NCBI GenBank assembly: GCA_965218775.1
Contig: CBDCLS010000004.1
Coordinates: forward strand, 992,001 to 1,056,000
DNA: 64,000 nt
Direction of reading: 5' to 3'
DNA from: CAUZIZ01 sp965218775
Lineage (GTDB): Bacteria; Acidobacteriota; UBA6911; RPQK01; JAJDTT01
Positions within the stretch are counted from its first letter, which is position 1. Each line of letters opens with the position of its first letter. Both the position numbers and the translations under genes were made by a program. Below, one piece after another: positions 24,496-33,337 of the stretch. The notes below the pieces were generated by a model. It ran no database searches and had not been told where the DNA came from. It was given only the letters and a program-made list of their open reading frames with translations.

Positions 24496-25969
24496 CTGGA
24501 CATTCCCCATTTTTCAGAGGCCCAGAGGAAGCAGGGACAGCTGACGGGAGCTGGGATCGGGTCGAGCCCCGCCAATCCCGCTGTGGCGGCCGAATAGGAG
24601 CTGCTTGATGCCATCGGCTATGGCATAGAAGCGGAACTCCGGGATGCCGTAGATCCGTTTGGCTGCCTGCTCGATGTGTTGGACCAGAAGGGCCAGCTTG
24701 GCCCTTTTACCCAGATAGACACAGGCGAAGAAGGCGGCGATCATGACCAAGGCGGCCATATTGCGCAGGCGCTCATACTTGAGCAAACGGATGTCTTCCA
24801 ACTCGTAGCTCTGCTTGATAAATCGGATCGTTTCCTCGACACGCCAGCGGCTCAGATAGCTCTCGACCACCCGCCACTGGCTCTTGCGCGAGCGTTTGAC
24901 CGTCTGGTTCGTCAGAAGCATCAGGGGACGGGGGCCAAAGCCATCCACCACCACCAGGTACAGCGATTGGTCGAAACCGGGCAAACGCACCCCTCGGGCC
25001 CCAAACTCCAACCGGTAGACCTTCTCCCCCGCACTCGTCTCCTTGATCACGACTTCCCGGTAGCGGCGCCGACAACCACGCGCCCACTCCTCGGCGCTCT
25101 TCTTGCTGCGCCCTGAGATCAGGTGACGATCCCCCCGCTGGCACACCAGGAACGGGTGTCCCCGCTTCAGCAGGACTTCGAGGATCTCCTCCCGATCCCC
25201 TCCCCGGTCCATCACCCAGATCCCTCGCCCTTGGGTGGCTTTGGAGACTCGCCCAATCGCCTTGAGGATCTCGTCGTTTTCGCTCACAAAGTCCGGCGCT
25301 TTCTGCGAGTACAGCTCCTGGTACAACGGCAGCACCTCGGCACTCCCCCGCCTCGCTCCGACCACCTCACAGCACCAGTATCCATCTCGGATCTCCCCTC
25401 GGGAGCCGTCCCGGACCCGCGCCAGGTATTGCATCTTCCGGGCATATGGCTTACTCACATCCGTGGGGTCCACAATCAACAGCGTCTCCTTCTCCACCCG
25501 CCAGGCCGCCAACTCCAGCAGATTCTTTCCCACCGCTCCTCTCAATCCCTGACGGTTGAGTTGGCGGCTCAGCCGCTCGATGACTTTCTTCAGAGCGATC
25601 TCCTCCTCCAGTGCTCGCGCAATCTCGCTGAGCCGGACCGACGCCCGACACTGCATCCCGTAGAGCACCTCCCGGATCAAACGAGCGGCGGTCTTCGGTA
25701 ATCCTTCAGAGACCTTCCCCGAAAATTCTCTCAGCTGCTCTCGAATCTTCCACGCTACTTTGGCATCATGCATCTGGGTCCCTCCGCTTAATTGGTTGTT
25801 GGGTTTGGAGTTCCGCCAACCAGTCTAAGCGCTAGGGACCCACACTTTTGGGGGTCGACAGTTCCCCCATTTTCTCCCAATTTCAACCCATCCCACTTCC
25901 CTTATCGCCCTACTCTCTTGTTCTCAACTACTTGAGAGAATTCACCCTCAATTTTTGGGGAATGTCCTG
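24496..25969 (-). mobile_element. IS4-family insertion sequence, complete
   Basis: 1474 bp with 13-bp ends CTGGACATTCCCC and GGGGAATGTCCTG (one mismatch). A perfect 9-bp target duplication, ATACCTTGC, lies at 24487-24495 and 25970-25978. It carries one transposase gene. The clean duplication shows a recent single insertion between the maleate isomerase-like and Gfo/Idh/MocA genes. Confidence 0.92.
24514..25773 (-). CDS. IS4-family transposase
   Basis: 419 aa, intact. DDE residues: first Asp in LLIVDPTDVSKPYA, second in IWVMDRGGDREE, Glu in the C-terminal YLSRWRVEETIRFIKQ. That last motif fits exactly the Y-x2-R-x3-E-x6-K signature of the IS4 family. It fills the element between its terminal repeats. 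Confidence 0.93.
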   Translation of the reverse strand: MHDAKVAWKIREQLREFSGKVSEGLPKTAARLIREVLYGMQCRASVRLSEIARALEEEIALKKVIERLSRQLNRQGLRGAVGKNLLELAAWRVEKETLLIVDPTDVSKPYARKMQYLARVRDGSRGEIRDGYWCCEVVGARRGSAEVLPLYQELYSQKAPDFVSENDEILKAIGRVSKATQGRGIWVMDRGGDREEILEVLLKRGHPFLVCQRGDRHLISGRSKKSAEEWARGCRRRYREVVIKETSAGEKVYRLEFGARGVRLPGFDQSLYLVVVDGFGPRPLMLLTNQTVKRSRKSQWRVVESYLSRWRVEETIRFIKQSYELEDIRLLKYERLRNMAALVMIAAFFACVYLGKRAKLALLVQHIEQAAKRIYGIPEFRFYAIADGIKQLLFGRHSGIGGARPDPSSRQLSLLPLGL

Positions 25970-26111
25970 ATACCTTGCAGGCGAGACTATTCGTGGTCTC
26001 CCTAGCTTGCCTCTTGCCACTGGGTACGGTTGGGGCTAAGGTGGCCTATTGATCTAGAAGAGAAACAAGGACGGGTGCTGTTCAAGACGTTGCCGGGAAG
26101 GAGAGTTCCTT

Positions 26112-27152
26112 ATGAGTGATCTAAACGTAGGAATCGTCGGACTTGGATGGGTGGCAGGAGCGCATATCAATGCCTTCAAATCGGTCGATGGTGCCAATGT
26201 AACGGCGGTCTGTTCGCGTCGGCAACTGGACGAATCGCAGTTGGCGCTCCAGTATGGGACTCCGCTCAAGGCATACCAGGACCTGGACGACATGCTCAGG
26301 GATCCCTCCATCGATATCGTGGACATTTGTACGCCCCATCCCTTTCATCCTCAACAATCGATCGCAGCCGCAGAGGCGGGAAAACATCTCATCATCGAGA
26401 AACCGATCTCCTTGACGTTCGAAGAAGCAAAGTCAATGGGCCAGGCCATCCGCGACGCCGGTGTGGGTTCGTGTGTGTGTTTTGAGGTGCGCTATAGCCA
26501 GCACGGCAACATGATCCGCTCGGTGCTGGATCAGGGTCTTCTAGGCTCTCTCCACTACGCCGAAGTCGACTACTACCATGGGATCGGGCCCTGGTATGGC
26601 CAGTACAGCTGGAACGTGAAGCGGGATATGGGAGGAAGCAGTCTGCTAACGGCGGGCTGTCATGCCGTCGACCTACTCCTCTGGTTGATGGACGGGGAAG
26701 TGGACGAAGTAACTAGTTACAGCAACCGATCCAGTAACAAGATTTTCGAGCCCTACGAGTACGACGGGACCTCGGTCAGCCTCCTCAAGTTCAAGGACGG
26801 AAAACTGGCGAAGGTCGCCTCCGTAATCGACTGCCTGCAGCCCTATTATTTCCACATCCACCTGGTCGGCAGTGAGGGGAGTCTGCTGGACAACCGCTTC
26901 TATAGTCACAAACTGAAGGGGCAGACCAAGGACAGATGGAGCACCTTGGAAACCGCCCTTATCGACTCGGGCGACGTCGCCGACCATCCCTACCTACCGC
27001 AGTTCCAGGCTTTTGTTGACAGCCTTGAGAAGGGTGAGCCGATGCCGCTGACTGACTTCGCAACCGCCTTCGAGACCCACAGGGTAGTCTTCGCGGCGGA
27101 TCGCTCGGCCGCCGAGGGGCGCACCGTCAAACTCGAGGAGCTGGAGGGGTGA
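26112..27152 (+). CDS. Gfo/Idh/MocA-family oxidoreductase
   Basis: 346 aa. N-terminal Rossmann fold VGIVGLGWVAGAH, then the DICTPHPFHPQQS loop and the signature GKHLIIEKPISL with the catalytic Lys. The C-terminal alpha/beta domain carries GGSSLLTAGCHAVDLLLWL (His of the substrate site). No signal peptide, so cytoplasmic. Good Shine-Dalgarno (GGAAGGAG). Substrate probably a sugar or inositol; members also act on other polyols. It is 142 bp from the IS4 right end, so its promoter may have been replaced. Confidence 0.87.
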   Translation: MSDLNVGIVGLGWVAGAHINAFKSVDGANVTAVCSRRQLDESQLALQYGTPLKAYQDLDDMLRDPSIDIVDICTPHPFHPQQSIAAAEAGKHLIIEKPISLTFEEAKSMGQAIRDAGVGSCVCFEVRYSQHGNMIRSVLDQGLLGSLHYAEVDYYHGIGPWYGQYSWNVKRDMGGSSLLTAGCHAVDLLLWLMDGEVDEVTSYSNRSSNKIFEPYEYDGTSVSLLKFKDGKLAKVASVIDCLQPYYFHIHLVGSEGSLLDNRFYSHKLKGQTKDRWSTLETALIDSGDVADHPYLPQFQAFVDSLEKGEPMPLTDFATAFETHRVVFAADRSAAEGRTVKLEELEG

Positions 27153-27184
27153 AATGATGCCGAGTGCCTGGGGTTCCTTTTTGA

Positions 27185-27451
27185 CTATCCAAAGCGCAGG
27201 GCCGTGCGGGCACGAGCCTTCTCAGCTTCCAGTTCGCGGTTCCGGGGCGCGGCATTAGTCGAAAGCGAGTCGATCAGCGTGCGGGCGACCTGCGAGACTT
27301 CCAAGACGGCTCGCTCGAAGGCCACCTGATTCACTCGAGAGGGTCGGGTGAATCCACTCAGCTTACGCACGAACTGAACCGAGGCCGCTCGCACTTCCTC
27401 GTCGTTTGCGGGTGGGTCGAAATTGAACAGTGTCTTGATGTTTCTACACAT
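27185..27451 (-). CDS. DUF2277 protein
   Basis: 88 aa: MCRNIKTLFNFDPPANDEEV, then AASVQFVRKLSGFTRPSRVN and a helical C-terminus. This is the full-length DUF2277 family, small soluble proteins of unknown function with a conserved CRNIK start. It starts four bases after the end of the class IV aminotransferase gene upstream, so the two form an operon. Confidence 0.87.
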   Translation of the reverse strand: MCRNIKTLFNFDPPANDEEVRAASVQFVRKLSGFTRPSRVNQVAFERAVLEVSQVARTLIDSLSTNAAPRNRELEAEKARARTALRFG

Positions 27452-27454
27452 GGT

Positions 27455-28390
27455 TCACCGGCTTCCTGCTAGCGGCTCCGCGGACGAGTCCAGCACTTCT
27501 GACACCGAGGTGGCGTGCCAACCTTCCGCCCGCTTCGCCCAATAGAGGTCACGAAGTCTGCACGAAATCTGACCGGGAGTGCCGTCTCCGATCGCGCGAT
27601 CGCCGACGCGTGCAACCGGGATAATTCCACCGCCAGTGGTGGATATGAAAGCTTCTTCTGCATTCAGAAGATCTTCCGCTTTGAGATCCGCCGTCTCTGC
27701 CTCGAGATCCAGTAGTAGGCAAAGTTCGAAGACCGTAAGGCGCGTAATCCCCTGGAGCAAGTTGTTCCCGGGGGTGAAGACCTTGCCATCCTTGACAATC
27801 CAGAGGTTGAAACCCGGACCCTCGGTCAAGAAGCCTTCGGTGGAAGGCAATACCGGAGCATCGGCCCCTGCGTCCAGAGCCTCGAACTGTGCCCGCGTCA
27901 GGTCCATTCGATTGAAGCTCTTGGTCTTCTGGTTGATGGCCGAGTCGGGCGCCCGACAGGTCTCGGCAAGCCACAGATGGGTTCCGGTCTGAACCCGATC
28001 TCGCGGCACTACCCAATAATAGGGACACGAATAGGCTACGAACTCGTTCTCACAGCTGCGCGGATCGCCGATAGCTCCGCCGCCGGCGTAGCTGCCGCGG
28101 GTGCAAAGCATGTAGACCATCGCCTCAGTGAGACCGGCACGATCCACACACTCCGCCATGATCTGCTTCATCTTGTCTTCGGAATACGGGGACTTCATCC
28201 GCACATACTCGCGAGACTCACGGAACCGTCTCAGGTGATCGTCCACCCGGAAAAACCTTCCATCCCAGACGGACACCACGTCGAACACGACGTCGCTCTT
28301 GGTGAAGGCCGGGTCGAGGATCGCGACCTTCGCCTGCTCGACCGCCAGGAAACGGCCCTGTTGATACGCAATTCCCTTTGAATCTGCCAA
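27455..28390 (-). CDS. Class IV (fold type IV) aminotransferase
   Basis: 311 aa PLP enzyme. The PLP-binding Lys is in NQKTKSFNRMDL, the Glu in TEGFLTEGPGFNLW, and the phosphate-binding segment in LLQGITRLTVFELC. The active-site N-terminal stretch VWDGRFFRVDDHLRRF is typical. Candidate activities are branched-chain or D-amino acid aminotransferase, or (R)-amine transaminase; the motif around CTRGSYAGGG does not settle it. Upstream of DUF2277 in one operon. Confidence 0.85.
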   Translation of the reverse strand: MADSKGIAYQQGRFLAVEQAKVAILDPAFTKSDVVFDVVSVWDGRFFRVDDHLRRFRESREYVRMKSPYSEDKMKQIMAECVDRAGLTEAMVYMLCTRGSYAGGGAIGDPRSCENEFVAYSCPYYWVVPRDRVQTGTHLWLAETCRAPDSAINQKTKSFNRMDLTRAQFEALDAGADAPVLPSTEGFLTEGPGFNLWIVKDGKVFTPGNNLLQGITRLTVFELCLLLDLEAETADLKAEDLLNAEEAFISTTGGGIIPVARVGDRAIGDGTPGQISCRLRDLYWAKRAEGWHATSVSEVLDSSAEPLAGSR

Positions 28391-28504
28391 ATTGAATCCC
28401 TCCGATAATCGACTACCTCAAATTATACCCTTTTGGTGTAGGGTTGTAATGGTCGAAAGCGGACAGGCTGGCATTCCAATTCCCAGTCCTTTCCTCTGCG
28501 ACAG

Positions 28505-28625
28505 TACCGCGAACGGATGAATTGCCAGTATGAGAAAGCCAGGTCCAACAGAGCCGCGAACGATTTGACTTGTCAGCAATATGAGCCCAGGTTCTGAGGA
28601 GAGAGTCGGACAACAGCAAAATCTC
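28505..28625 (-). repeat. Interspersed repeat family A, copy 1
   Basis: About 120 bp with the marks GAATTGCCAGTA, AAAGCCAGGTCC, GCCGCGAACG, AGCAATATGAG and GAGAGTCGGACA in this order. Copies lie at 36940-37105 and 46150-46285. It fills part of the 448-bp gap 28391-28838, which holds no gene. Confidence 0.7.
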
Positions 28626-28687
28626 TGCTAACCCCGACCAAATTCTTATCCTGAATGATCAAGCGCGCAGCTGGGCCGGGACTGATT

Positions 28688-28795
28688 TGAAACTCGGACG
28701 TAGCTTTGATCTCCAGGCCGAAGTATTCTTCTTCTTTTGAGCCTTTGGCTCGATGCACCGCGGCCTGGAGACCGCCGCCACGACCCGGCGGGTGA
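28688..28795 (+). repeat. Palindromic repeat family B, copy 3
   Basis: Contains CGTAGCTTTGATCTCCAGGC, GAGCCTTTGGCTC and GCGGCCTGGAGACC in the same order as the copy at 1185-1296. It lies just upstream of the RraA-like gene, inside its probable leader. Confidence 0.7.
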
Positions 28796-28838
28796 GATTC
28801 ACTGGTGTTGACGCTCCCGATACGGAGAGGAAGTCGTT

Positions 28839-29618
28839 ATGAGAATAGATCATGAAAGAACCGGAACTGGAAGCCTTTGGCGACACCGTGGTTGGATTGC
28901 CGCGACATTGATTGTGGGTTTCGGCAGTCTATTGATCTTTGGTTTTTCACAAGGGTCCAGCGCCCCCGAGGACGTCCTGGCTAAGCTTCGTAGCATCCCA
29001 TCCGCCACCCTGTCCGACGCCGTCGACGAGGTCACTGGCCGACGCGGGTTCATGGAGCACTACATGCGTCCGATTGGGTTTCAGGAACGGATGGCGGGTC
29101 GGGCCAGAACGGTCCTGTACGGACCCTTGCGAAATCGAGAGAAAAGTAGCAATCTCGGTCCTCTGTACGGCGTTCAGATCATCGATGAGTCGGGGCCTGG
29201 GGACGTCATGGTGGCGGTTACCAACGATCTGAATATCACCGCTTTGGGAGGGCTTATGGCCACTACCGCCCAGGTTCGCGGAATGGAAGGTGTGGTGGTA
29301 GATGGAGCCGTTCGGGACATACAGCAGATCGAGGACTTGAAGCTGCCCGTTTTCGCACGCAGCATCTCTCCGGCGACCATGGTTGGCCGCGCTACCAGCG
29401 TTGCGCGCGATGTTCCCGTCGTCTGCGGCGGCGTCACCGTCGAGCCGGGCGATTACATCGTCGGAGATCGGGATGGAGTGGTGCGCATACCGGCGGCACA
29501 CGTGGGTTCGGTGGTTGCGCGGGCGTTGGAAATGGAAGAGGCCGAGGCCAAGATGATGCCCATGATTCACAAGGTCAAGTCACTCCAGAAAGTGATCGAT
29601 ATCTTCAAACGAATCTAG
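28839..29618 (+). CDS. Membrane-anchored RraA-like aldolase-family protein
   Basis: 259 aa. An N-terminal membrane anchor (WIAATLIVGFGSLLIFGFS, residues 18-36) is followed by an RraA/HMG-CHA aldolase domain. The family core is GGLMATTAQVRGMEGVVVDG then AVRDIQQIEDLKLPVFA, with the metal Asp in VVDGAVRD. True RraA and 4-hydroxy-4-methyl-2-oxoglutarate aldolases are cytoplasmic, so the exported form is unusual. Clear GAGAGGAAG ribosome site. It begins a three-gene run with the amidohydrolase and creatininase-like genes. Confidence 0.82.
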   Translation: MRIDHERTGTGSLWRHRGWIAATLIVGFGSLLIFGFSQGSSAPEDVLAKLRSIPSATLSDAVDEVTGRRGFMEHYMRPIGFQERMAGRARTVLYGPLRNREKSSNLGPLYGVQIIDESGPGDVMVAVTNDLNITALGGLMATTAQVRGMEGVVVDGAVRDIQQIEDLKLPVFARSISPATMVGRATSVARDVPVVCGGVTVEPGDYIVGDRDGVVRIPAAHVGSVVARALEMEEAEAKMMPMIHKVKSLQKVIDIFKRI

Positions 29619-29626
29619 CAGCAAGG

Positions 29627-30616
29627 ATGAGGGCCTTGAAAAAACTTGAGAATGGGATATCGCGTCGCAACTGGGTCTCCACCCTGGCCGGCATGGGATT
29701 AGCAGGCGCCTCTTCGGGACGGAGGGCTGTCTGGGGGAGGACCGAGGGGACTTCGGGGATAGTCGACGCCCACGTTCACGTCTGGACCTCCGACACCGAG
29801 AAGTATCCCTTAGCTGCAGGGTTTCGAAAGGAGGATCTGTGGTTTCCCAGCTTTTCGATCGAGGAACTGTTTACCCTGTACCGCCCCGCCGGGATCCGTC
29901 GTGCGAACCTTATCCAGATGACTTGGTACGGCGTGGACCACAGCTACATCCTCGACGCCATCGCCTCGAGCCCGAAGCAGTTTGTGGGGACTGGGATCGT
30001 GCCGGCCGTCACCGACGTCTCGCTGGCGAGTCCTGACCGGACCATGGTGGCCTTGGCCAAAGGCGGGATCTACGCCTTTCGCATCCGAGGTCGAAGCACT
30101 CGGCCTCCCCTTGGCGACGGCCTTCAGTGGATGGACCATCCGGGCTTCGAGAAGATGTTTAGCGCCGGAGCCGAGCATAACCTGGCCTTGAGCTTCCTCA
30201 TGACTCCCGACGACCTGCCTGAACTGGACCGGATGTGCAGCCGCCATCCCGAATGTCCCGTGATCATCGACCACTTCTGCCTCATCGGTCGAAAGGGTGA
30301 GTTCATCGATTCGGAGGTTCAGGCCTTGTTAAGAATGGCCCGCCACAAACGGGTCATGATCAAGATCGGAGCCTTCTACGCGCTGGGGGCCGAAAAGCCT
30401 CCCTATCTCGACATGCTCCCACTGATCGAGCGGGTCGTCGAAGCCTTTGGTCCCGAACGCTGCATGTGGGAGAGCGACGCTCCTCTGCAGGCGAAGGCAC
30501 CCCATAGCTTCGAAGCTGCCGTGAGCGTGATCCGCGACCGCTCAAGCTTCCTTTCCAAGGCTGATAGAGATCAGATCCTGGTCAAGACAGCCGAGGACTT
30601 CTTCTTTAATCGTTAA
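29627..30616 (+). CDS. Tat-exported amidohydrolase 2 family protein
   Basis: 329 aa. Tat leader SRRNWVSTLAGMGLAG, then a metal-dependent TIM-barrel hydrolase. Motifs: VDAHVHVW at the start, the strand-4 His region PVIIDHFCLIG, and the terminal Asp in MWESDAPLQ. Family members hydrolyse or decarboxylate lactones and aromatic acids (e.g. 2-pyrone-4,6-dicarboxylate lactonase type). Nine bases after the RraA-like stop and 17 bases before the creatininase-like start: one operon. Confidence 0.85.
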   Translation: MRALKKLENGISRRNWVSTLAGMGLAGASSGRRAVWGRTEGTSGIVDAHVHVWTSDTEKYPLAAGFRKEDLWFPSFSIEELFTLYRPAGIRRANLIQMTWYGVDHSYILDAIASSPKQFVGTGIVPAVTDVSLASPDRTMVALAKGGIYAFRIRGRSTRPPLGDGLQWMDHPGFEKMFSAGAEHNLALSFLMTPDDLPELDRMCSRHPECPVIIDHFCLIGRKGEFIDSEVQALLRMARHKRVMIKIGAFYALGAEKPPYLDMLPLIERVVEAFGPERCMWESDAPLQAKAPHSFEAAVSVIRDRSSFLSKADRDQILVKTAEDFFFNR

Positions 30617-30632
30617 CAGCGAGGTACGAATC

Positions 30633-31607
30633 ATGAGCGAGCCGTTGAGTCGGCGCACTTTCTTTCAGTCGATGAACGCTGTGGCGACTGCCAGTTGGGG
30701 CTCAAGCCTTGCTGGCATGGGTGGCGCCCCCACAACTTCTTCCGGTGAACTGGAGACGCTGCCTATCTCCGCCTCACCGCTGGCCAAGGCGGGAGGTTCC
30801 TTTGTCAATCCAAAGAAAGTTCTGCTTTGGGAAAACACCCGGAAGGAGATCCGCGAGTCCTTGGCGAGCGGGCGGTTGAAGGCTGCAATTCTCCCCACCG
30901 GATCAGTCGAGCAGCACAACGAGCACATGGCCCTTATTGCCGACGTGGCCATCTCAACGCTGATCTCTCAACAGGTGGCGCTGCAGCTCTACCCGCGTGT
31001 TCTGGTAGCTCCTCCGAGCCCCTGTGGGTATGCCCCCTACCACATGGCTCGCAAAGGGACAATCACCCTCCGCAAGGAGACCTTCCAGGCCTATGTATTC
31101 GACGTCCTCGACAGCCTGAAGGCTCACGGCATCCGCAATATCCTGGTATTGAACGGACATGGAGGAAATCATCAGCCGCTCCAGGAGATACTGCCGGCCT
31201 GGCGTCGGAAACTGGGGATCAATCTCGACGCCGATTCCTACTGGAGCGCGATCTCCAAGGAAACCATGGATCAGATTATCGAATCCGAGAAACGAACCTC
31301 CCACGCCGGAGAGTTTGAGACCTCGATCTACCTGGCTGCGTTTCCGGACCGGGTGCGCGCCTTTACGATGGAGGAGTACGATGGGGCCGACCTGAACTAT
31401 GAGTCGCACTTCCCGCCCGGGATCCAGAAGTTTCTCGAGCGCGATTCGCGATCCCGGCAGAAGGGTCTAAGAGGGGAGAACAAACGCGACCGTGCACGCC
31501 AGAAAGAAGCCCTGCTTGCTACCGCCGAGAAGGGCGAAGCTATCGTGGCTACGGCTACGCAGTTCTTTTCGAAAAGGCTTGGAAAGATGATCGCCGAGGG
31601 AGGTTGA
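30633..31607 (+). CDS. Tat-exported creatininase-family amidohydrolase
   Basis: 324 aa. Tat leader LSRRTFFQSMNAVATASWG. Catalytic motifs of the creatininase fold are PTGSVEQHNEHMALIADV (Glu, His, Asp metal ligands), VLNGHGGNHQPL and THAGEFETS written here as SHAGEFETSIYL. The tail is Lys/Arg rich (SRSRQKGLRGENKRDRARQK). Family enzymes open cyclic amides or act as formamide hydrolases; the substrate is unknown. Last gene of the operon begun at 28839. Confidence 0.86.
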   Translation: MSEPLSRRTFFQSMNAVATASWGSSLAGMGGAPTTSSGELETLPISASPLAKAGGSFVNPKKVLLWENTRKEIRESLASGRLKAAILPTGSVEQHNEHMALIADVAISTLISQQVALQLYPRVLVAPPSPCGYAPYHMARKGTITLRKETFQAYVFDVLDSLKAHGIRNILVLNGHGGNHQPLQEILPAWRRKLGINLDADSYWSAISKETMDQIIESEKRTSHAGEFETSIYLAAFPDRVRAFTMEEYDGADLNYESHFPPGIQKFLERDSRSRQKGLRGENKRDRARQKEALLATAEKGEAIVATATQFFSKRLGKMIAEGG

Positions 31608-31674
31608 CGCTGGGAGATTGTGCTGTTAGATTTCCAAGCACGTCGCGCCGGACCTCCGGCCTTCAGGTTAACCT

Positions 31675-33204
31675 TCAAAGCGGCTTCCTCAGCTCGGAAA
31701 GAAGCTCGATCATGGTTTCGATGTGAATGGTCTCCTGGGTGGCCGTCTTAGGTCGGGTACGGGCAATCATGTCCTCCAGAGTGGCGATGGCTGACTCTCT
31801 CCTCTTCTCCAGACTCGCCCGTAGATTGAGTCGGAGAGCTATTCGAGAAACCTCATCCAAATCCATCTGGTGCAGCCGCTTCAGCGCTCGCTCCAGCTGC
31901 TGTACCCCGTTGACGGTACAGTAGGCAGCGGCAAGGAAAAGGCTCACGGCCTTTTTTGGCTGGTCCTCATCATTGACGAGTCCGAGGCGATAGTAGGCGT
32001 CACAGACCTCGCCGGTTCGTGTCGCGTCCTCAAAATCGGCTTCGGCATTCACAGGGGAGTGCTCCCTTAGATGGATCAGACCGGAGACATAGCTGACCAT
32101 CTCAGATCGAGGCTGGTACTTCCTGGCCTGGTCAATCTCCTCACGCGCCTCGACCAGGTTGCCGCTGAGATAGTGGTTATAGCCCTGGTAGTAGGGAACC
32201 TGGTTGCGGTAGTAGGAGGCCAGGGCTTGTCCGAAATCGTCCCATCGCTCCTCGTTCGCCAGCAGCCGATCCAGCGTCATGTTGGACTCAATGTTCCTTT
32301 CCAGGTAGTGCAGGGCTACCGCTTTTCCAAAGAGGGCCGCAGGATTTCGCGGATCGACGGACAACGCCCTCTCAAAGTTTACGATCGCCTCACCGCTGTC
32401 CAGGATTATGAAAAGCCAGAAATCCCCCAGCGCGGTGAAGGCCTTGGTGTAATCGGGCACCAGCTCAGCGACCTTGGCCAGGGATTGGATCCCGGCCGCA
32501 TATTCTCTCTTCTCCAGAAGCAGACCCCCTCGATAGAGAAAACACTCTGCGAAATGATCATCTGGTTCCGGGAGACCCTCGACCTCCGGATTGCCCTCCT
32601 TGTGCAGGAGGTACAGGGTGAGGGGAGAGGCGGGAAAATTCTCGATGAACTGATCGCGGGCTTGCTCGTAGGCCGGAGGGTCAGTCGCACCGATCGCCAG
32701 CAGATCAAGATAGGCCCTGAGAACCGGAGCCGCCTGGCCAGGTGAGAGAACCGACCCTGGAAACGGAAACGTCAACTTCTTCTTGACACCGAGATAGACA
32801 CCCGCCAAGTCACATAGCGTTGCTCGCGAAGCTTCCAGCGGCTCCCTACAGAGCTCGTCCAGTGCATCCAGGGCGGTTACGCTCAGGATGTTCTCCTGCC
32901 TCTCACGAGTGATTCGAAGAACCGCGGTCAGCAGGAGTTGCTCGGTAAGTTCGGTTGTGTGCTTGATTCCCTGGGCCTTGCGGTAAAGGCTCTCCGCCTT
33001 TCGCCAACCATGAAGGTGCAGTTGGTGGAAGTATCGATCGGCGTCGGCCACATAAGCGCAAAATTCTGGGTCGCGAGGATCGTCGACTCGAATCTCGATT
33101 CGCTTTCGTGTGCAGCTCGGGAGGAGGACGCAGATTGCTAGAAGGGTCACTGCCCGAAGCCCTGCACCCGCCACCAAACTTCGCCGGGATGAGTTCTGAG
33201 CCAT
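31675..33204 (-). CDS. Large TPR-repeat lipoprotein
   Basis: About 509 aa from the ATG at 33204, with a basic leader and the lipobox in LLPSC (ICVLLPSCTRKR). Residues 200-460 contain several TPR units (for example TKAFTALGDFWLFI, NFERALSVDPRNPAALFGK, AVALHYLERN and YYRLGLVNDEDQPKKAV). N-terminal helical region from 60. It probably sits on the periplasmic face of the outer membrane. Convergent with the creatininase operon and divergent from the HAD gene. A smaller relative by architecture lies at 5369-6136. Confidence 0.8.
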   Translation of the reverse strand: MAQNSSRRSLVAGAGLRAVTLLAICVLLPSCTRKRIEIRVDDPRDPEFCAYVADADRYFHQLHLHGWRKAESLYRKAQGIKHTTELTEQLLLTAVLRITRERQENILSVTALDALDELCREPLEASRATLCDLAGVYLGVKKKLTFPFPGSVLSPGQAAPVLRAYLDLLAIGATDPPAYEQARDQFIENFPASPLTLYLLHKEGNPEVEGLPEPDDHFAECFLYRGGLLLEKREYAAGIQSLAKVAELVPDYTKAFTALGDFWLFIILDSGEAIVNFERALSVDPRNPAALFGKAVALHYLERNIESNMTLDRLLANEERWDDFGQALASYYRNQVPYYQGYNHYLSGNLVEAREEIDQARKYQPRSEMVSYVSGLIHLREHSPVNAEADFEDATRTGEVCDAYYRLGLVNDEDQPKKAVSLFLAAAYCTVNGVQQLERALKRLHQMDLDEVSRIALRLNLRASLEKRRESAIATLEDMIARTRPKTATQETIHIETMIELLSELRKPL

Positions 33205-33337
33205 ATCTGATTCCACGGAAGTCCGACCGAACCGCGATCAGGGGATTGGGGGTCGACAAATCAAACAGAACAAATCTATCTTCTTCAGGATCTCATATTG
33301 TAGTCTTCAATAGACTCGTATTCCCTGGACGATTCAG

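Noticed and set aside
25774..26111. Possible gene in the 338 bp before the Gfo/Idh/MocA gene
   Set aside because: Mostly the IS4 right end and a short promoter region; no supported frame.
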